A DNA stretch of 64,000 nt from Hyphomicrobium_A sp963728165 (GTDB lineage Bacteria > Pseudomonadota > Alphaproteobacteria > Rhizobiales > Hyphomicrobiaceae): contig CAVSIY010000001.1 of the NCBI GenBank assembly GCA_963728165.1, positions 160,596 to 224,595 on the forward strand, read 5' to 3'. Under the pieces are notes generated by a model. The model did no database searches, was not told where the DNA came from, and saw nothing but the letters and a program-made list of their open reading frames with translations. This document shows positions 1 through 8,897 of the stretch, in pieces (positions within the stretch are counted from its first letter, which is position 1; each line of letters opens with the position of its first letter). The position numbers and the translations under genes were made by a program.

Positions 1-90
1 GGCAGCCACCCGGCCGTGCACTCGCGCCATCTGGGCGTGCTGGGCCAGCCCGTGTTCGCCCAGTACTCCGGGTTCTGCACAGAGAAGTAG
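1..90 (+). CDS. 3' end of an unidentified protein (partial)
   Basis: An open frame enters from the left edge and encodes 29 residues before a TAG. The tail contains HSRHLGVLGQPVFAQYSGF. I do not recognise the family and the fragment is too short for a domain call. The gene runs toward the DUF1489 gene, but 138 bp separate them, so they need not share a transcript. Confidence 0.45.
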   Translation, partial: GSHPAVHSRHLGVLGQPVFAQYSGFCTEK

Positions 91-228
91 GCTGCGCGCG
101 GCAGCGCTGTGCCACAACCCTGTGCCAAGAACCCTGTGCCAAGAACCCTGTGGATGAGCGCCGATTGCACTCGCCGCGTCAGCCAACAATGATCGATCCT
201 CGCGGCGGTCGTGGCAGGGAGGCCGACA

Positions 229-666
229 ATGACGCTTCACCTCGTCAAGCTGTGCGTCGGCGCGGGATCGATTGAGGACCTCGCGCATTGGCAGGAGGGA
301 CGGCTTGCGGCTCAGCGCAAGGCCGGTGAGACGCCGCGGCTGTTCCACGCGACGTTCCAGACGCCGAAGCGCCAGGCCGAGCTCGTCGACGCCGGTTCGC
401 TCTATTGGGTGATCAAGGGCGTGATCCAGGTGCGCCAGCGGCTCGTGGGCTTCGAGGAGGGGACGAAGTCCGACGGCTCGCGCTGCTGCCTCATCCTTCT
501 CGATGCGGTCCTGGTGCCGGTGCGCCCGCTGCCGCGCCGCGCGTTCCAGGGCTGGCGCTACCTCGAGGCGGCCGACGCGCCGCCCGACCTCGGCAAGGCC
601 GGCAAGGGGTTCGCCAATCTGCCGCCTAAGATGCTCCGCGACCTCGCCGACTTAGGGTTGCTGTAG
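229..666 (+). CDS. DUF1489 family protein
   Basis: A 145-residue soluble protein beginning MTLHLVKLCVG with the LYWVIKGVIQVRQ core typical of DUF1489, a family of unknown function largely restricted to alphaproteobacteria. No signal peptide or membrane segment is visible. A GTG lies in frame at 211, but the purine-rich GGCAGGGAGG at 213-222 sits at proper distance only for the ATG at 229, so that start was chosen. The next gene begins 22 bp downstream, so co-transcription is possible. Confidence 0.75.
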   Translation: MTLHLVKLCVGAGSIEDLAHWQEGRLAAQRKAGETPRLFHATFQTPKRQAELVDAGSLYWVIKGVIQVRQRLVGFEEGTKSDGSRCCLILLDAVLVPVRPLPRRAFQGWRYLEAADAPPDLGKAGKGFANLPPKMLRDLADLGLL

Positions 667-688
667 TTCCAAATCTGATCGGAGCCCG

Positions 689-1813
689 ATGCCGCGCCCG
701 CGCCTCTCCGCCCTCGTCGAAAATCTGCCGGCCTTCGTGCCGTTCGTCGGCCCCGAGGCGCTGGAGCGCGCCCGCGGCCGCCCGTTCCGCGCCCGCCTCG
801 GCGCCAACGAGAGCGTGTTCGGCGCCTCGCCCGCAGCCGTTGCCGCCATGCAGGCCGCGGCCGCCGGCAACTGGATGTACGCCGATCCGGAAAGCTACGA
901 GCTGCGCGCCGCGCTCGCGCGCTTCCACAAGGTCGGCATCGATAACGTGGTGATCGGCGAAGGCATCGACGGGCTCTTGGGGCTCGCCGTCAGGCTCGCG
1001 GTGGAGCCCGGCTCCACCGTCGTCACCTCGGACGGCACCTACCCCACCTTCAACTACCACGTGGCGGGCGGCGGCGGCCGGCTCGTGCGCGTGCCTTACC
1101 GCGAGGACCATCAGGATCTCGATGCGCTGCTCGAGGCGGCCGTGCTCACCGATGCCCGCATCCTCTATGTGTGCAATCCCGACAATCCCATGGGCTCGTT
1201 CTGGCCGGCGCACGATCTTGCACGCCTCATCGCGCGCCTGCCCGACGGGGTGCTTCTCTGCCTCGACGAGGCCTACTGCGACACGGCGCCAGCGCACACG
1301 CTTCTGCCCATCGACACCGCCAACCCGCAAGTCTTGCGCTTTCGCACCTTCTCCAAGGTCTACGGGCTCGCCGGCGCGCGCATCGGCTATTGCCTGGGCG
1401 AGGCAGCGCTCATCCGCACCTTCGATAAGATCCGCAACCACTACGGCATCAACCGCGTGGGCCAGTTGGGCGCGCTGGCGGCGCTCGAGGACCAGGCCTA
1501 TCTGGGCCAGGCGATGGAAAAGATCGCGGCTGCCCGCGACAAGATCGCCAAGATCGCCGTCGGCAACGGGCTGGTGCCGCTGGCGTCGGCTGCCAACTTC
1601 GTCGCCATCGACTGCGGCCACGACGGCGCCTTCGCCAAGCGCGTTCTCGACGAGCTGATTGCCCGCGACGTGTTCGTGCGCATGCCGCTGGTGGCGCCGC
1701 TCAATCGCTGCATCCGCGTGAGCTGCGGGCGCGACGAGGACCTCGCCGTGTTCGCTGCGGCGCTGGGCAGCGCCCTGGCGGCAGCGAGCCTGCACGGCAG
1801 ACTCAATGCATAG
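689..1813 (+). CDS. PLP-dependent aminotransferase, histidinol-phosphate aminotransferase-like
   Basis: A 374-residue class I/II fold aminotransferase. The segment FRTFSKVYGLAGARIGY holds the lysine that forms the internal aldimine with pyridoxal phosphate; NPDNPMGSFW and LDEAY around residues 165-200 are the usual cofactor-binding motifs, and LGANES near residue 40 is the substrate-side motif of HisC-type enzymes. The family transaminates histidinol phosphate or aromatic amino acids; with no his genes nearby the substrate is open. A GGAGC box precedes the ATG. Length is normal for the family. Confidence 0.85.
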   Translation: MPRPRLSALVENLPAFVPFVGPEALERARGRPFRARLGANESVFGASPAAVAAMQAAAAGNWMYADPESYELRAALARFHKVGIDNVVIGEGIDGLLGLAVRLAVEPGSTVVTSDGTYPTFNYHVAGGGGRLVRVPYREDHQDLDALLEAAVLTDARILYVCNPDNPMGSFWPAHDLARLIARLPDGVLLCLDEAYCDTAPAHTLLPIDTANPQVLRFRTFSKVYGLAGARIGYCLGEAALIRTFDKIRNHYGINRVGQLGALAALEDQAYLGQAMEKIAAARDKIAKIAVGNGLVPLASAANFVAIDCGHDGAFAKRVLDELIARDVFVRMPLVAPLNRCIRVSCGRDEDLAVFAAALGSALAAASLHGRLNA

Positions 1814-1907
1814 AAGCTCGATGAACGAATTTTCGTCTCGTTAAGTCGGGGCCGGCAAGATGCGCGCCGACCCGCGCCGCATAGCCCAGAAACGAGGCCA
1901 AAGTCTC

Positions 1908-2192
1908 ATGTCCAACGCGCTTTTCGACTACTCGTCCTGGTCCTTCCAGCTCATCGTCGTGCTGGCCATCCTCTATCTCGTCGCCGGCCTGATCAAGCCG
2001 TCGTGGGTGCTGGCGAAACGTCGCGGCACCATCCTCGCGGTGGGGGTCGTCGTGCTGTTGCTGGCGTCGACCGCCTTCTATGTCGCGGTGCGCCCCTTCG
2101 ATTCCCTGCCCGACGGCCCGTCTCTGCCCAGTGGCCCGAGCGCCCTCAATGCGCCGGCCCCGGCGGCCACTCCGACGCAGTCCCAGCCCTGA
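1908..2192 (+). CDS. small two-helix membrane protein
   Basis: Encodes about 94 residues with two hydrophobic helices (FQLIVVLAILYLVAGLI, then ILAVGVVVLLLASTAFYVAV) and a Pro/Ala-rich hydrophilic tail. An in-frame ATG at 1860 would add 16 basic residues; the start at 1908 follows a GAGG-like box and gives a normal membrane N-terminus. No family recognised. It may be co-transcribed with the small membrane protein 47 bp downstream. Confidence 0.55.
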   Translation: MSNALFDYSSWSFQLIVVLAILYLVAGLIKPSWVLAKRRGTILAVGVVVLLLASTAFYVAVRPFDSLPDGPSLPSGPSALNAPAPAATPTQSQP

Positions 2193-2239
2193 TCGGGATG
2201 CTATAGTCGGGCATCAACAATCGGGAGGGGACTAAAAAC

Positions 2240-2419
2240 ATGCGCGGATCACTCGGAATACTCGTTGGTATTGTCATCATCGCGCTGGGGCTCGCAGGCC
2301 TCAGCATTGCGCTCGACCAGATGATGACGCACGCCAATCCCAACGGCCCTCTCATATCGGTGGCCGGCCTCGGCGTCTTCGCCATGGTGTGCGTCTTCTT
2401 GCTGGTGATGGCGCGCTAG
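2240..2419 (+). CDS. very small membrane protein (59 aa)
   Basis: A short frame preceded by a strong GGGAGGGG ribosome-binding site at 2223-2230. The product has two hydrophobic segments, one at the N-terminus (LGILVGIVIIALGLAGL) and one at the C-terminus (VAGLGVFAMVCVFLLVM), joined by a short polar loop with DQMMTHANPN. The site, the two helices and the same direction as the preceding membrane protein support a real gene. Function unknown. Confidence 0.6.
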   Translation: MRGSLGILVGIVIIALGLAGLSIALDQMMTHANPNGPLISVAGLGVFAMVCVFLLVMAR

Positions 2420-2542
2420 CCCGCGCCATCGAGCGCCGCGAGACCCTTGAGCGCTCCCCGAAGGGCGGCGTGTCCTGGAGTCCCGCCTGCGCACGTGCGA
2501 CGTTGCCGCATCTCGCTCGACAGCCAGGGTGAGCGAGGAGCG

Positions 2543-3340
2543 TTACGGCCAGCGGTGCAGCGCGCCTTCGGGAAACGTCCACTCCGGCGTGACGAGCGGT
2601 CCCGCAAACGCGGCCGGGTACCACGGCGAGCCGTCGGGCGAAGCCGGGTTCTTGAGGACGTGCATCTCCTGCGCCGGCATGTAGCTCTGAATCAGCAGGA
2701 AGCGCTTCTCGCCGGTTGCGTTGTTCTCCACCATGTCGGCGACGAGCACGGCGTGGCCGGGAAAGCCGCCCTTGATGAAGACGTCGCCGATTTTGATGTC
2801 GGCGAGCGGCACCGGCTTCAGCTCGTGCTCCAGCGAGTAGGTGCCGGCATAGGCGAACACCAGGGTCATGTATTTGCGAAACGACGCATAGTCGGTCTTG
2901 CCGCGGCTCGCGAAGGCGTGGCGCTTGCCGTCGTAGTTGAAGCCGATGTCGCGCGTGCGCCCGGCCGCGAACAGCCACTCGCCGCGCAGGCGCATGATGG
3001 CGTCGGCGCACTGCTGCAGGTCTCTGGAGCCGACGTCGATGTCGATGACGGCGACGTGCACGTCCTGGCGCCATTTCGGCGCGCCGGTGTAGAGCAGGAC
3101 CGGTGCGCCGGCGGGCTTTAACGGCAGCCCGCGCAGCCAGGCGCCCCAGCTGTCGGGCGGCACGGTGACGCGCTCAAAGCCGGGCGGCGGGGCGATGCGC
3201 CCCTCCAAGGTATCGGCCTGCGGGCTGGCTGCCGCCGGCGCGCGCCAGGGATAGCTCGGGCTTGCGCTGGCAGCGTGCGCGGCGGCGCTGAGGAAAAGCG
3301 CCGCGGCGAGCCAGCGGCGCAAAGGTCGCGATGATCTCAT
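2543..3340 (-). CDS. DUF4846 family secreted protein
   Basis: 265 residues with an N-terminal signal peptide (basic MRSSRPLRRW then a hydrophobic stretch to AAHAASA). The body has the features of DUF4846: the GAPVLLYTG and VHVAVIDIDVG strands, QQCADAIMRLRGEWL, and FIKGGFPGHAVLVADM near residue 190. The family is found in export and envelope contexts and has no established reaction. Transcribed alone; its start lies 45 bp from the two-hairpin repeat at 3386-3553. Confidence 0.75.
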   Translation of the reverse strand: MRSSRPLRRWLAAALFLSAAAHAASASPSYPWRAPAAASPQADTLEGRIAPPPGFERVTVPPDSWGAWLRGLPLKPAGAPVLLYTGAPKWRQDVHVAVIDIDVGSRDLQQCADAIMRLRGEWLFAAGRTRDIGFNYDGKRHAFASRGKTDYASFRKYMTLVFAYAGTYSLEHELKPVPLADIKIGDVFIKGGFPGHAVLVADMVENNATGEKRFLLIQSYMPAQEMHVLKNPASPDGSPWYPAAFAGPLVTPEWTFPEGALHRWP

Positions 3341-3385
3341 CGCGCAAAGCTCACCCGCAGTTGTGTCAGCCGCGTGGCGCGCGCT

Positions 3386-3553
3386 CTAGTGTGATGATCG
3401 AGAAATTCGCCTGTGCTGGCGGAGGGGCCCCCGAGCGAATTTCTCGATCTGAATCACACTAGCAAGCCGATGATTCTAGTGTCCCTTATGATTCCGAAGT
3501 TCGCTCCCGAGACCAGCATCGAGAACAGGCGAACTTCGGAATCGGGACACTAG
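3386..3553. repeat. composite two-hairpin repeat, copy A
   Basis: Two consecutive long palindromes. The first (3386-3462) has arms built on CTAGTGTGAT and CGAGAAATTCGC; the second (3476-3553) on CTAGTGTCCC and CCGAAGTTCGC. Each begins and ends with CTAG, and a 13-bp linker separates them. The same two palindromes, with a linker of the same length, occur in inverted orientation at 57587-57753. The right-hand terminal CTAG holds the stop codon of the minus-strand gene ending at 3550. The element has no coding capacity. Confidence 0.85.
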
Positions 3554-4479
3554 CGCACGTAGGAGAAGGCTGAGTTCTGCCAGGGCGTCTCGAACATCTG
3601 CTGCGCCCAGCGGGGCTCGCGCACCAACTTGGCGTAGGCAGACCGGGCGGCATGGGCTCGCGCCCTGCGCCCGCGCAGCGAGCGCCTGGCGTGCGGCTCG
3701 GGTTTGGCGCGCTCGGGTTGGACGTCTGTCTCGGTCGCGGCTTTGGGCGCGCTCTCGATGGGGATGACCTCGGGCGCATCCGGTGTCGTGATCTCCACCA
3801 GGGGCAGCATCGGGACGACCTCGTCCACGGCGGCGGCGGCGAGCCGGATCGGCTTGGGGGCCGCGTCGGCGAGCGTCTCGATGCCGGTGGGAAGGGCGCC
3901 GAGGTGCGCCGGCGCGGCGAGCAGCTTGTCGATGGGGTCGTCCTCGGCACGCGGCAGGGCCGACGTGGAGATCGGCGAGGTGCCTGCGTCGGGCTCGATC
4001 ACGGCGGCGAGCTGGGGCAACGTACGGTTCTCGCCGTCCGCCGCCCCGGCAGTGCCGACCGGTGCGTCCCAGAGCTCGACCGGGGCGGGCGCGTCGGAGG
4101 CGATGTCGATGGCCGCGGCGCGCGTATAGGCGAAGCGCGACAGGCCTCGCGCGTGGCTCGCTACCGCGACCGAGGCGGCATCGGTGCGCGCCGAATTGCA
4201 GGGGCAACTCGCCGGGCCGGCGAGCACGGCAAGGGCGAGGCCGCCGATAAACAGCACCGACAGCGTGCCGCTGGCGTGCAGGCGCGCGCTGGTGCTGCGC
4301 CGCGTGTCGCCCACCGTGGCGGCGGCGACCTCGACGGGACGCGGCCGGATGATGCGAAAGCCGCCGATCGCGGCATCGGCGCTGAGCGGCCGATCGAGCG
4401 CCGCGAAGCCGTCCATCGGCGTGAGACCGCCGACGGGGGACCCCGCTGCGGCCAGGACACGGTACTCAACGACGCGCAT
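3550..4479 (-). CDS. hypothetical membrane-anchored protein
   Basis: 309 residues from the ATG at 4477-4479, which has GGAGAG upstream; a longer start at 4572 lacks a site. Residues 1-60 are polar, then one hydrophobic helix (TLSVLFIGGLALAVLAG), then a long low-complexity Ala/Pro/Arg-rich region and a short conserved-looking tail (AYAKLVREPRWAQQMFETPW). This suggests an inner-membrane protein with a long periplasmic or cytoplasmic disordered arm. The TAG stop is contributed by the CTAG end of the adjacent repeat. Family not recognised. Confidence 0.6.
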   Translation of the reverse strand: MRVVEYRVLAAAGSPVGGLTPMDGFAALDRPLSADAAIGGFRIIRPRPVEVAAATVGDTRRSTSARLHASGTLSVLFIGGLALAVLAGPASCPCNSARTDAASVAVASHARGLSRFAYTRAAAIDIASDAPAPVELWDAPVGTAGAADGENRTLPQLAAVIEPDAGTSPISTSALPRAEDDPIDKLLAAPAHLGALPTGIETLADAAPKPIRLAAAAVDEVVPMLPLVEITTPDAPEVIPIESAPKAATETDVQPERAKPEPHARRSLRGRRARAHAARSAYAKLVREPRWAQQMFETPWQNSAFSYVR

Positions 4480-4748
4480 CACGCTCTCCGATCGCGATAC
4501 GCGCCCTGCCGCCGCCTTGCCGGCGTGCTGAAAAGCCCCTTGTGAGGCCGAGTGCGCACCACTTTGAAACAAGGGCTAAATCGGCCCTAGCCATGAAGCG
4601 TGCCACGCACATGGTGAATTTTTGGCAAATGCTGCCGAAGCGTTCGCAGGCGTCCCGCGCGCTCCCTCATGGTTAACGGAATATTGAAAGGCGGCGCCTA
4701 GGCTTCCGCGCGGTTCCTGATGGAGGCAGGCAATTTTCGAGGTGGGCA

Positions 4749-5048
4749 ATGCGGGTTGTTCTCGGCTTCTTCTCGTCGCTGGCGCTCGGGCTGATGATCG
4801 CTGCGATCCTGGTGATCGCAGCAACGAGCGTGATGCATACGCCGACGCGGTTTCCCGCCTCCGGCACCCTGCTCGACTACGTGTCGGTGGTGATGGGGCT
4901 CGGCCTGGGGCTGGTGATCGCGGTCATCGGGCAGATCTCGTGGTCGGAGCTGCCGCGCCGCGTCGCCCAGTTCGTGCTGCATCACGCCGCTCGCTTGCGC
5001 CTTATCGCCTGGGCGGTGCTGTTCACGGCGGTGCTGATCTACTTCTGA
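4749..5048 (+). CDS. small integral membrane protein
   Basis: 99 residues with three predicted helices: VVLGFFSSLALGLMIAAIL, VSVVMGLGLGLVIAVIG and LIAWAVLFTAVLIYF. A GAGGTGGG box ends just before the ATG. It converges on glnA, with a strong hairpin between the two stop codons. No family recognised. Confidence 0.6.
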   Translation: MRVVLGFFSSLALGLMIAAILVIAATSVMHTPTRFPASGTLLDYVSVVMGLGLGLVIAVIGQISWSELPRRVAQFVLHHAARLRLIAWAVLFTAVLIYF

Positions 5049-5087
5049 GCGGACGTTGACGGGCACCAGAGCAAGGCCGCCAACGCA

Positions 5088-5115
5088 AACGGCCCGGGAT
5101 CGCTCCCGGGCCGTT
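5088..5115 (-). terminator. intrinsic-type hairpin after glnA
   Basis: A perfect 12-bp stem (AACGGCCCGGGA paired with TCCCGGGCCGTT) with a 4-nt loop, lying between the convergent stops of the 99-residue membrane gene and glnA. There is no long T-run; short A/T ends flank both sides, so it could act in either direction. Confidence 0.65.
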
Positions 5116-5137
5116 CGTGCCAGCTGAGGCAGAAGAC

Positions 5138-6547
<1,410 letters not shown>

Positions 6548-6627
6548 GAGACTCCCCTGTTACGTAGCCATGCCCTCCCGAGCCTTGCTCGAGGAGGGCG
6601 CCTTGATTCCCCGTCCGGAATGCCACC

Positions 6628-6966
6628 CTAGATGGCGCTCGCGCCCGTCTCACCGGTGCGAATGCGGATTGCGTCGTCCACTGCCGAGATGAAGATTTTG
6701 CCGTCGCCAATGCGACCGGTCTTGGCGGCTTTGAGAATGGCATCGACCGCCTTATCAAGCATTTCGTCAGGCAGCACCACTTCGATCTTCACTTTTGGTA
6801 GAAAGTCGACCACGTACTCGGCGCCCCGATAGAGCTCCGTATGGCCCTTCTGGCGACCAAAGCCCTTCGCCTCAAGCACAGTGATGCCCTGTAGTCCAAT
6901 TTCCTGCAGGGCTTCCTTCACCTCGTCGAGTTTGAATGGCTTGATGATAGCCTCGATCTTCTTCAT
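6628..6966 (-). CDS. glnB: nitrogen regulatory protein P-II
   Basis: 112 residues starting MKKIEAIIKPFKLDEVK. PII trimers sense 2-oxoglutarate and ATP/ADP and control GlnE, NtrB and other targets. Tyr51 in GHTELYRGAEY, the uridylylation site of the T-loop, is present, as is the C-terminal GDGKIFISAVDDAIRIRTGE signature. An upstream in-frame ATG at 7038 would add 24 unconserved residues and overlaps the predicted sigma-54 promoter, so it was rejected. First gene of the glnB-glnA unit. Confidence 0.96.
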   Translation of the reverse strand: MKKIEAIIKPFKLDEVKEALQEIGLQGITVLEAKGFGRQKGHTELYRGAEYVVDFLPKVKIEVVLPDEMLDKAVDAILKAAKTGRIGDGKIFISAVDDAIRIRTGETGASAI

Positions 6967-7033
6967 GACCCCTTGGGTCCTCCGCGTTTCTCTTGTTACT
7001 GCAAGGGTAGTTTGTCCGGACGGCCAGAGGGTT

Positions 7034-7049
7034 AGCATGCCCTATGCCA
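7034..7049 (-). promoter_or_regulatory. candidate sigma-54 promoter of glnB-glnA
   Basis: Read on the minus strand the site is TGGCATAGGGCATGCT, close to the TGGCACG-N4-TTGCA consensus, with invariant GG and GC ten bases apart. It would start transcription about 55 nt before the glnB start codon. In rhizobia and relatives glnB is commonly NtrC/RpoN controlled; the assignment here rests on the motif and its position. Confidence 0.5.
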
Positions 7050-7258
7050 ACTAATGCAGCGAAATAAACGAACGGGAATCCAGCGCCTTACCGCCGCATG
7101 TGGGCCCCATCGCCCCTCGATTTGCAGGCAATATGCTCAAAAGTAAGGCATTTTGCTATGAGAATTGGCAAAAACGCCGGGTTGCCGATCTGATGGGCGT
7201 TCGGCACCCTAGCGAAGCTGCCCGGTCCGACACCGGGCCGCAATAGAAGGGGCCTCGA

Positions 7259-8758
7259 TTGGCCGGACTGGAGCTGCTCTCGACCGAGGAGATGGGGCAA
7301 GCAGACCGCTTGGCGGTGGCGGCGGGCGTGGAGAGCCTCACCCTGATGGAGAACGCCGGCCGCGCCGTTGCAGGCGAGGCGGTCCGCATGGTCGGCCGCG
7401 GGGCCCGCATCTCGGTGGTGTGCGGACCCGGCAACAACGGCGGGGATGGCTTCGTCGCCGCCCGCCATCTGCAAGAGGCCGGCTTCGACGTCGGCGTGGC
7501 GCTGCTGGGGCCGCGCGATGCCTTGAAGGGGGATGCGGCCACCATGGCGCGGCGCTGGACCGGTAGGGTCGAGCCGCTCGCCTTCGCCTCCCTCGACGGC
7601 CCCAACCTGATCGTCGATGCCTTGTTCGGGGCCGGCCTCACGCGCCCGCTCGAAGGGACCGCGGCCGCGGCCGTCGAGGCGATGATGCGCTCGGGCGCTC
7701 GCATCGTTTCCATCGATGTCCCGAGCGGACTCGACGGCACCACCGGCGCGGCGGCGGGGCCCGTCGTGCACGCGAGCCGCACCGTCACCTTCTTCCGCCG
7801 CAAGCCCGGGCACCTGCTGCTGCCGGGGCGCATGCTGTGCGGCACCGTCTCCGTCGCCGACATCGGCATTCCGACGACGGTGCTGGCCGACATCGCGCCG
7901 CTGACCTTTGCCAACGATGCGCCCTTGTGGCTACCGCAGTTGCCGCATGCGCGGCCCGAAGGGCACAAGTACGACCGCGGCCACGCGCTCGTGGTGTCGG
8001 GGCCGATGGAGCATACGGGCGCGGCGCGCATGGGCGCGCGCGGCGCCCTGCGCATCGGGGCCGGCCTGGTGACGGTTGCGAGCCCGCCCGACGGGCTCTT
8101 TGTCAATGCCGCGCACCTCACCGCCATCATGCTGTTGGCCTTCGACGGGCCGGAGGGTCTGAGCGAGATCCTGGCCGACCGGCGCAAGAACGTGGTGCTG
8201 CTCGGACCGGCCTTGGGCGTGGGCGAGGAGACGTGCGCGCTGGTCGAGGCCGCGCTCGCCTCCGGGGCTGCGACCGTGCTCGACGCCGATGCGCTCACCT
8301 CGTTCGCCGAGGAGCCTTCCGCGCTGGCGCGCGCCATCGCCGGCATCGCGTCGCGGTCCGTCGTGCTCACCCCGCACGAGGGCGAGTTCCACCGGCTGTT
8401 CCCCGATCTGACGCAGGGCTCCAAGCTCGAACGGGCGCGCATGGCGGCCGCGGCGATGGGAGCCGTCGTCGTCCTCAAGGGCGCCGACACGGTCATCGCC
8501 GCCCCCGACGGCAGCGCGGCGATCAATGAGAATGCACCGCCGTGGCTGGCGACGGCCGGCGCGGGCGACGTGCTCGGCGGCTTCGTCGCAGGGCTGTTGG
8601 CGCAGGGGATGCCGGCTTTCGAGGCGGCCTGTGCCGCCGTGTGGCTGCACGGCGCCGTGGCCGCAAACGTGGGCGTCGGGCTCATCGCCGAGGACTTGCC
8701 CGAGCACCTGCCGGAGGTGCTGCGCAAGCTGGCCCGGGCGGGCGAGCGCGAGCCTTGA
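7259..8758 (+). CDS. nnr: bifunctional NAD(P)HX epimerase / ADP-dependent dehydratase
   Basis: 499 residues. The N-terminal YjeF-type domain (about residues 1-210) carries LMENAGRAVA and the nucleotide-binding VCGPGNNGGDGFVAARHL; it epimerises damaged NAD(P)H hydrates. The C-terminal ribokinase-like domain (from about residue 225) carries ADALTSFAE, LTPHEGEFHRLFP and WLATAGAGDVLGG, the ADP-dependent dehydratase motifs. Start is a TTG with AAGGGG upstream; the protein then begins AGLELLSTEEMGQADR, which matches the family. Metabolite repair, cytoplasmic. Confidence 0.92.
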   Translation: MAGLELLSTEEMGQADRLAVAAGVESLTLMENAGRAVAGEAVRMVGRGARISVVCGPGNNGGDGFVAARHLQEAGFDVGVALLGPRDALKGDAATMARRWTGRVEPLAFASLDGPNLIVDALFGAGLTRPLEGTAAAAVEAMMRSGARIVSIDVPSGLDGTTGAAAGPVVHASRTVTFFRRKPGHLLLPGRMLCGTVSVADIGIPTTVLADIAPLTFANDAPLWLPQLPHARPEGHKYDRGHALVVSGPMEHTGAARMGARGALRIGAGLVTVASPPDGLFVNAAHLTAIMLLAFDGPEGLSEILADRRKNVVLLGPALGVGEETCALVEAALASGAATVLDADALTSFAEEPSALARAIAGIASRSVVLTPHEGEFHRLFPDLTQGSKLERARMAAAAMGAVVVLKGADTVIAAPDGSAAINENAPPWLATAGAGDVLGGFVAGLLAQGMPAFEAACAAVWLHGAVAANVGVGLIAEDLPEHLPEVLRKLARAGEREP

Positions 8759-8897
8759 GGACGGAGCGCAAGCGATGAGCGCGCGATCAATTCCAAGCCA
8801 CAAAGCCGGGCTAATGGCCTATGCTGGATTCGCGGCGGCAGGCACGTTGCCGCCGCAAGAGATACGCACGAACACGAAGAGGAGGCAGACGGTCAAG

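Noticed and set aside
6967..7038. Longer glnB start at 7038
   Set aside because: The 24 extra residues are not like PII proteins and would begin inside the predicted promoter.
8775..8897. TPR gene starting at 8775
   Set aside because: In frame, but it lacks a good ribosome-binding site and would bury the signal peptide.
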